Source of the DNA: Owenia fusiformis | Lineage: Eukaryota > Annelida > Polychaeta > Sabellida > Oweniidae | NCBI GenBank assembly: GCA_903813345.2 | Contig: CAIIXF020000010.1 | Location: 36,383,425-36,447,424 of the forward strand | Direction of reading: 5' to 3' | DNA: 64,000 nucleotides | Shown here: positions 63,268 through 64,000 of the stretch, piece after piece | How the letters are laid out: each line of letters begins with the position of its first letter | How positions within the stretch are numbered: position 1 is the first letter of the stretch | Notes under the pieces: model-generated | The model's database searches: none | Seen by the model: the letters and a program-made list of their open reading frames with translations, nothing else | What the model was told of the DNA's origin: nothing | Program-made: the position numbers and the translations under genes

Positions 63268-64000
63268 GTGCAATATTGATTAACATTCAGTACAATAAAA
63301 TACAATTTAAAAGTATAATTCACATTCAAGAAGTTAACATTCAATACAATAAAATGCAATTTAAAAGTATAGTTCACGTACAAGAAGTTAACATTCAGTA
63401 CAATAAAATGCAATTTAAAAGTATAGTTCACATTCAGGAAGTTAACATTCAGTACAATAAAATGCAATTTAAAAGTATAGTTCACATTCAGGAAGTTAAC
63501 ATTCAGTTCAATAAAATGCAATTTAAAAGTATAGTTCACGTACAAGAAGTTAACATTCAGTACAATAAAATGCAATTTAAAAGTATAGTTCACATTCAGG
63601 AAGTTAACATTCAGTACAATAAATTGCAATTTAAAAGTATAGTTAACATTCAAGAAGTTAACATTCAGTTCAATAAAATGCAATTTAAAAGTATAGTTCA
63701 CATTCAAGAAGTTAACATTCAGTACAATAAAATGCAATTTAAAAGTATAGTTCACATTCAGGAAGTTAACATTCAATACAATAAAATGCAATTTAAAAGT
63801 ACAGTTCACATTCAGGAAGTTAACATTCAGTACAATAAAATGCAATTTAAAAGTATAGTTCACATTCAGGAAGTTAACATTCAATACAATAAAATGCAAT
63901 TTAAAAGTATAGTTCACTTTCAAGAAGTTAACATTCAGTTCAATAAAATGCAATTTAAAAGTATAGTTCACATTCAGGAAGTTAACATTCAGTACAATAA
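63268..64000 (+). repeat. 54-bp minisatellite, at least 13 copies, runs off the window
   Basis: Units of GTTAACATTCAGTACAATAA, AATGCAATTTAAAAGTATAG and TTCACATTCAGGAA, with variants (GTTCAATAAA, CACGTACAAG) distributed in blocks. As 54 is a multiple of three, a 235-residue minus-strand frame stays open, built of an 18-residue repeat; it has no start context or splice logic and is not called a gene. It lies just upstream of the first visible exon of the WG-rich gene. Confidence 0.95.

Noticed and set aside
63264-63971. 235-residue open frame on the minus strand with 18-residue repeats
   Set aside because: It is the translation of the 54-bp minisatellite, open only because 54 is divisible by three; no start context or splice sites.

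Overview
This window is animal nuclear DNA: short exons with GT/AG introns, AT-rich, very little coding sequence, and a dense mixture of minisatellites, small inverted-repeat transposons, one SINE and one long LINE. A lophotrochozoan, most likely a mollusc, is the best guess. The clues are two elements that open with an inverted terminal motif followed by a run of (C)GTCTGTC, a layout common in bivalve genomes, and a secreted gene pairing a chitin-binding-like domain with a von Willebrand A domain, as in shell matrix proteins of the Pif/BMSP kind. The species cannot be fixed from sequence alone.

Layout. (1) 248-8397 (+): the last nine exons of a gene with two RRMs and a Tudor domain, resembling TDRD10; its 5' end lies before the window. 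(2) 8.6-25 kb: no gene recognised, only minisatellites, inverted-repeat elements and foldbacks. (3) 25070-26296 (+): a small two-exon secreted protein with a collagen-like Gly-X-Y stretch and a divergent C-type lectin domain. (4) 30905-32309 (-): a secreted heptad-repeat coiled-coil protein with a Ser/Thr-rich repeat region; its 3' exons were not found. (5) 34931-63244 (-): eleven exons of a large gene with a helical N-terminal part, an acidic stretch, eight WG dipeptides in low-complexity sequence, a Q/P-rich minisatellite and an RG-rich C-terminal region; its 5' end lies past the window. (6) Its 20.9-kb intron holds, on the opposite strand, a complete three-exon secreted gene (38491-43738, signal peptide, chitin-binding-like domain, vWA) and, further on, a LINE with two long open frames (51.4-57 kb).

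The reading frames of genes 1, 3, 5 and 6 were joined by hand at GT/AG sites and every junction keeps phase, so these models are fairly secure as gene models, while their functions are inferred from domains. The most notable item is the WG/RG-rich gene (5). It has the composition of an Argonaute-binding (Ago-hook) protein plus RG motifs of the kind Tudor domains read, and it lies in the same window as an RRM-Tudor gene. No operon-like or shared-pathway relation is shown by the sequence; that is a hypothesis. Other highlights are a triplicated 3' splice site in the vWA gene with a foldback element inserted in one copy, two transposon insertions whose empty sites survive in paralogous copies inside the window, and two tandem-repeat-bearing elements that share a diverged module.
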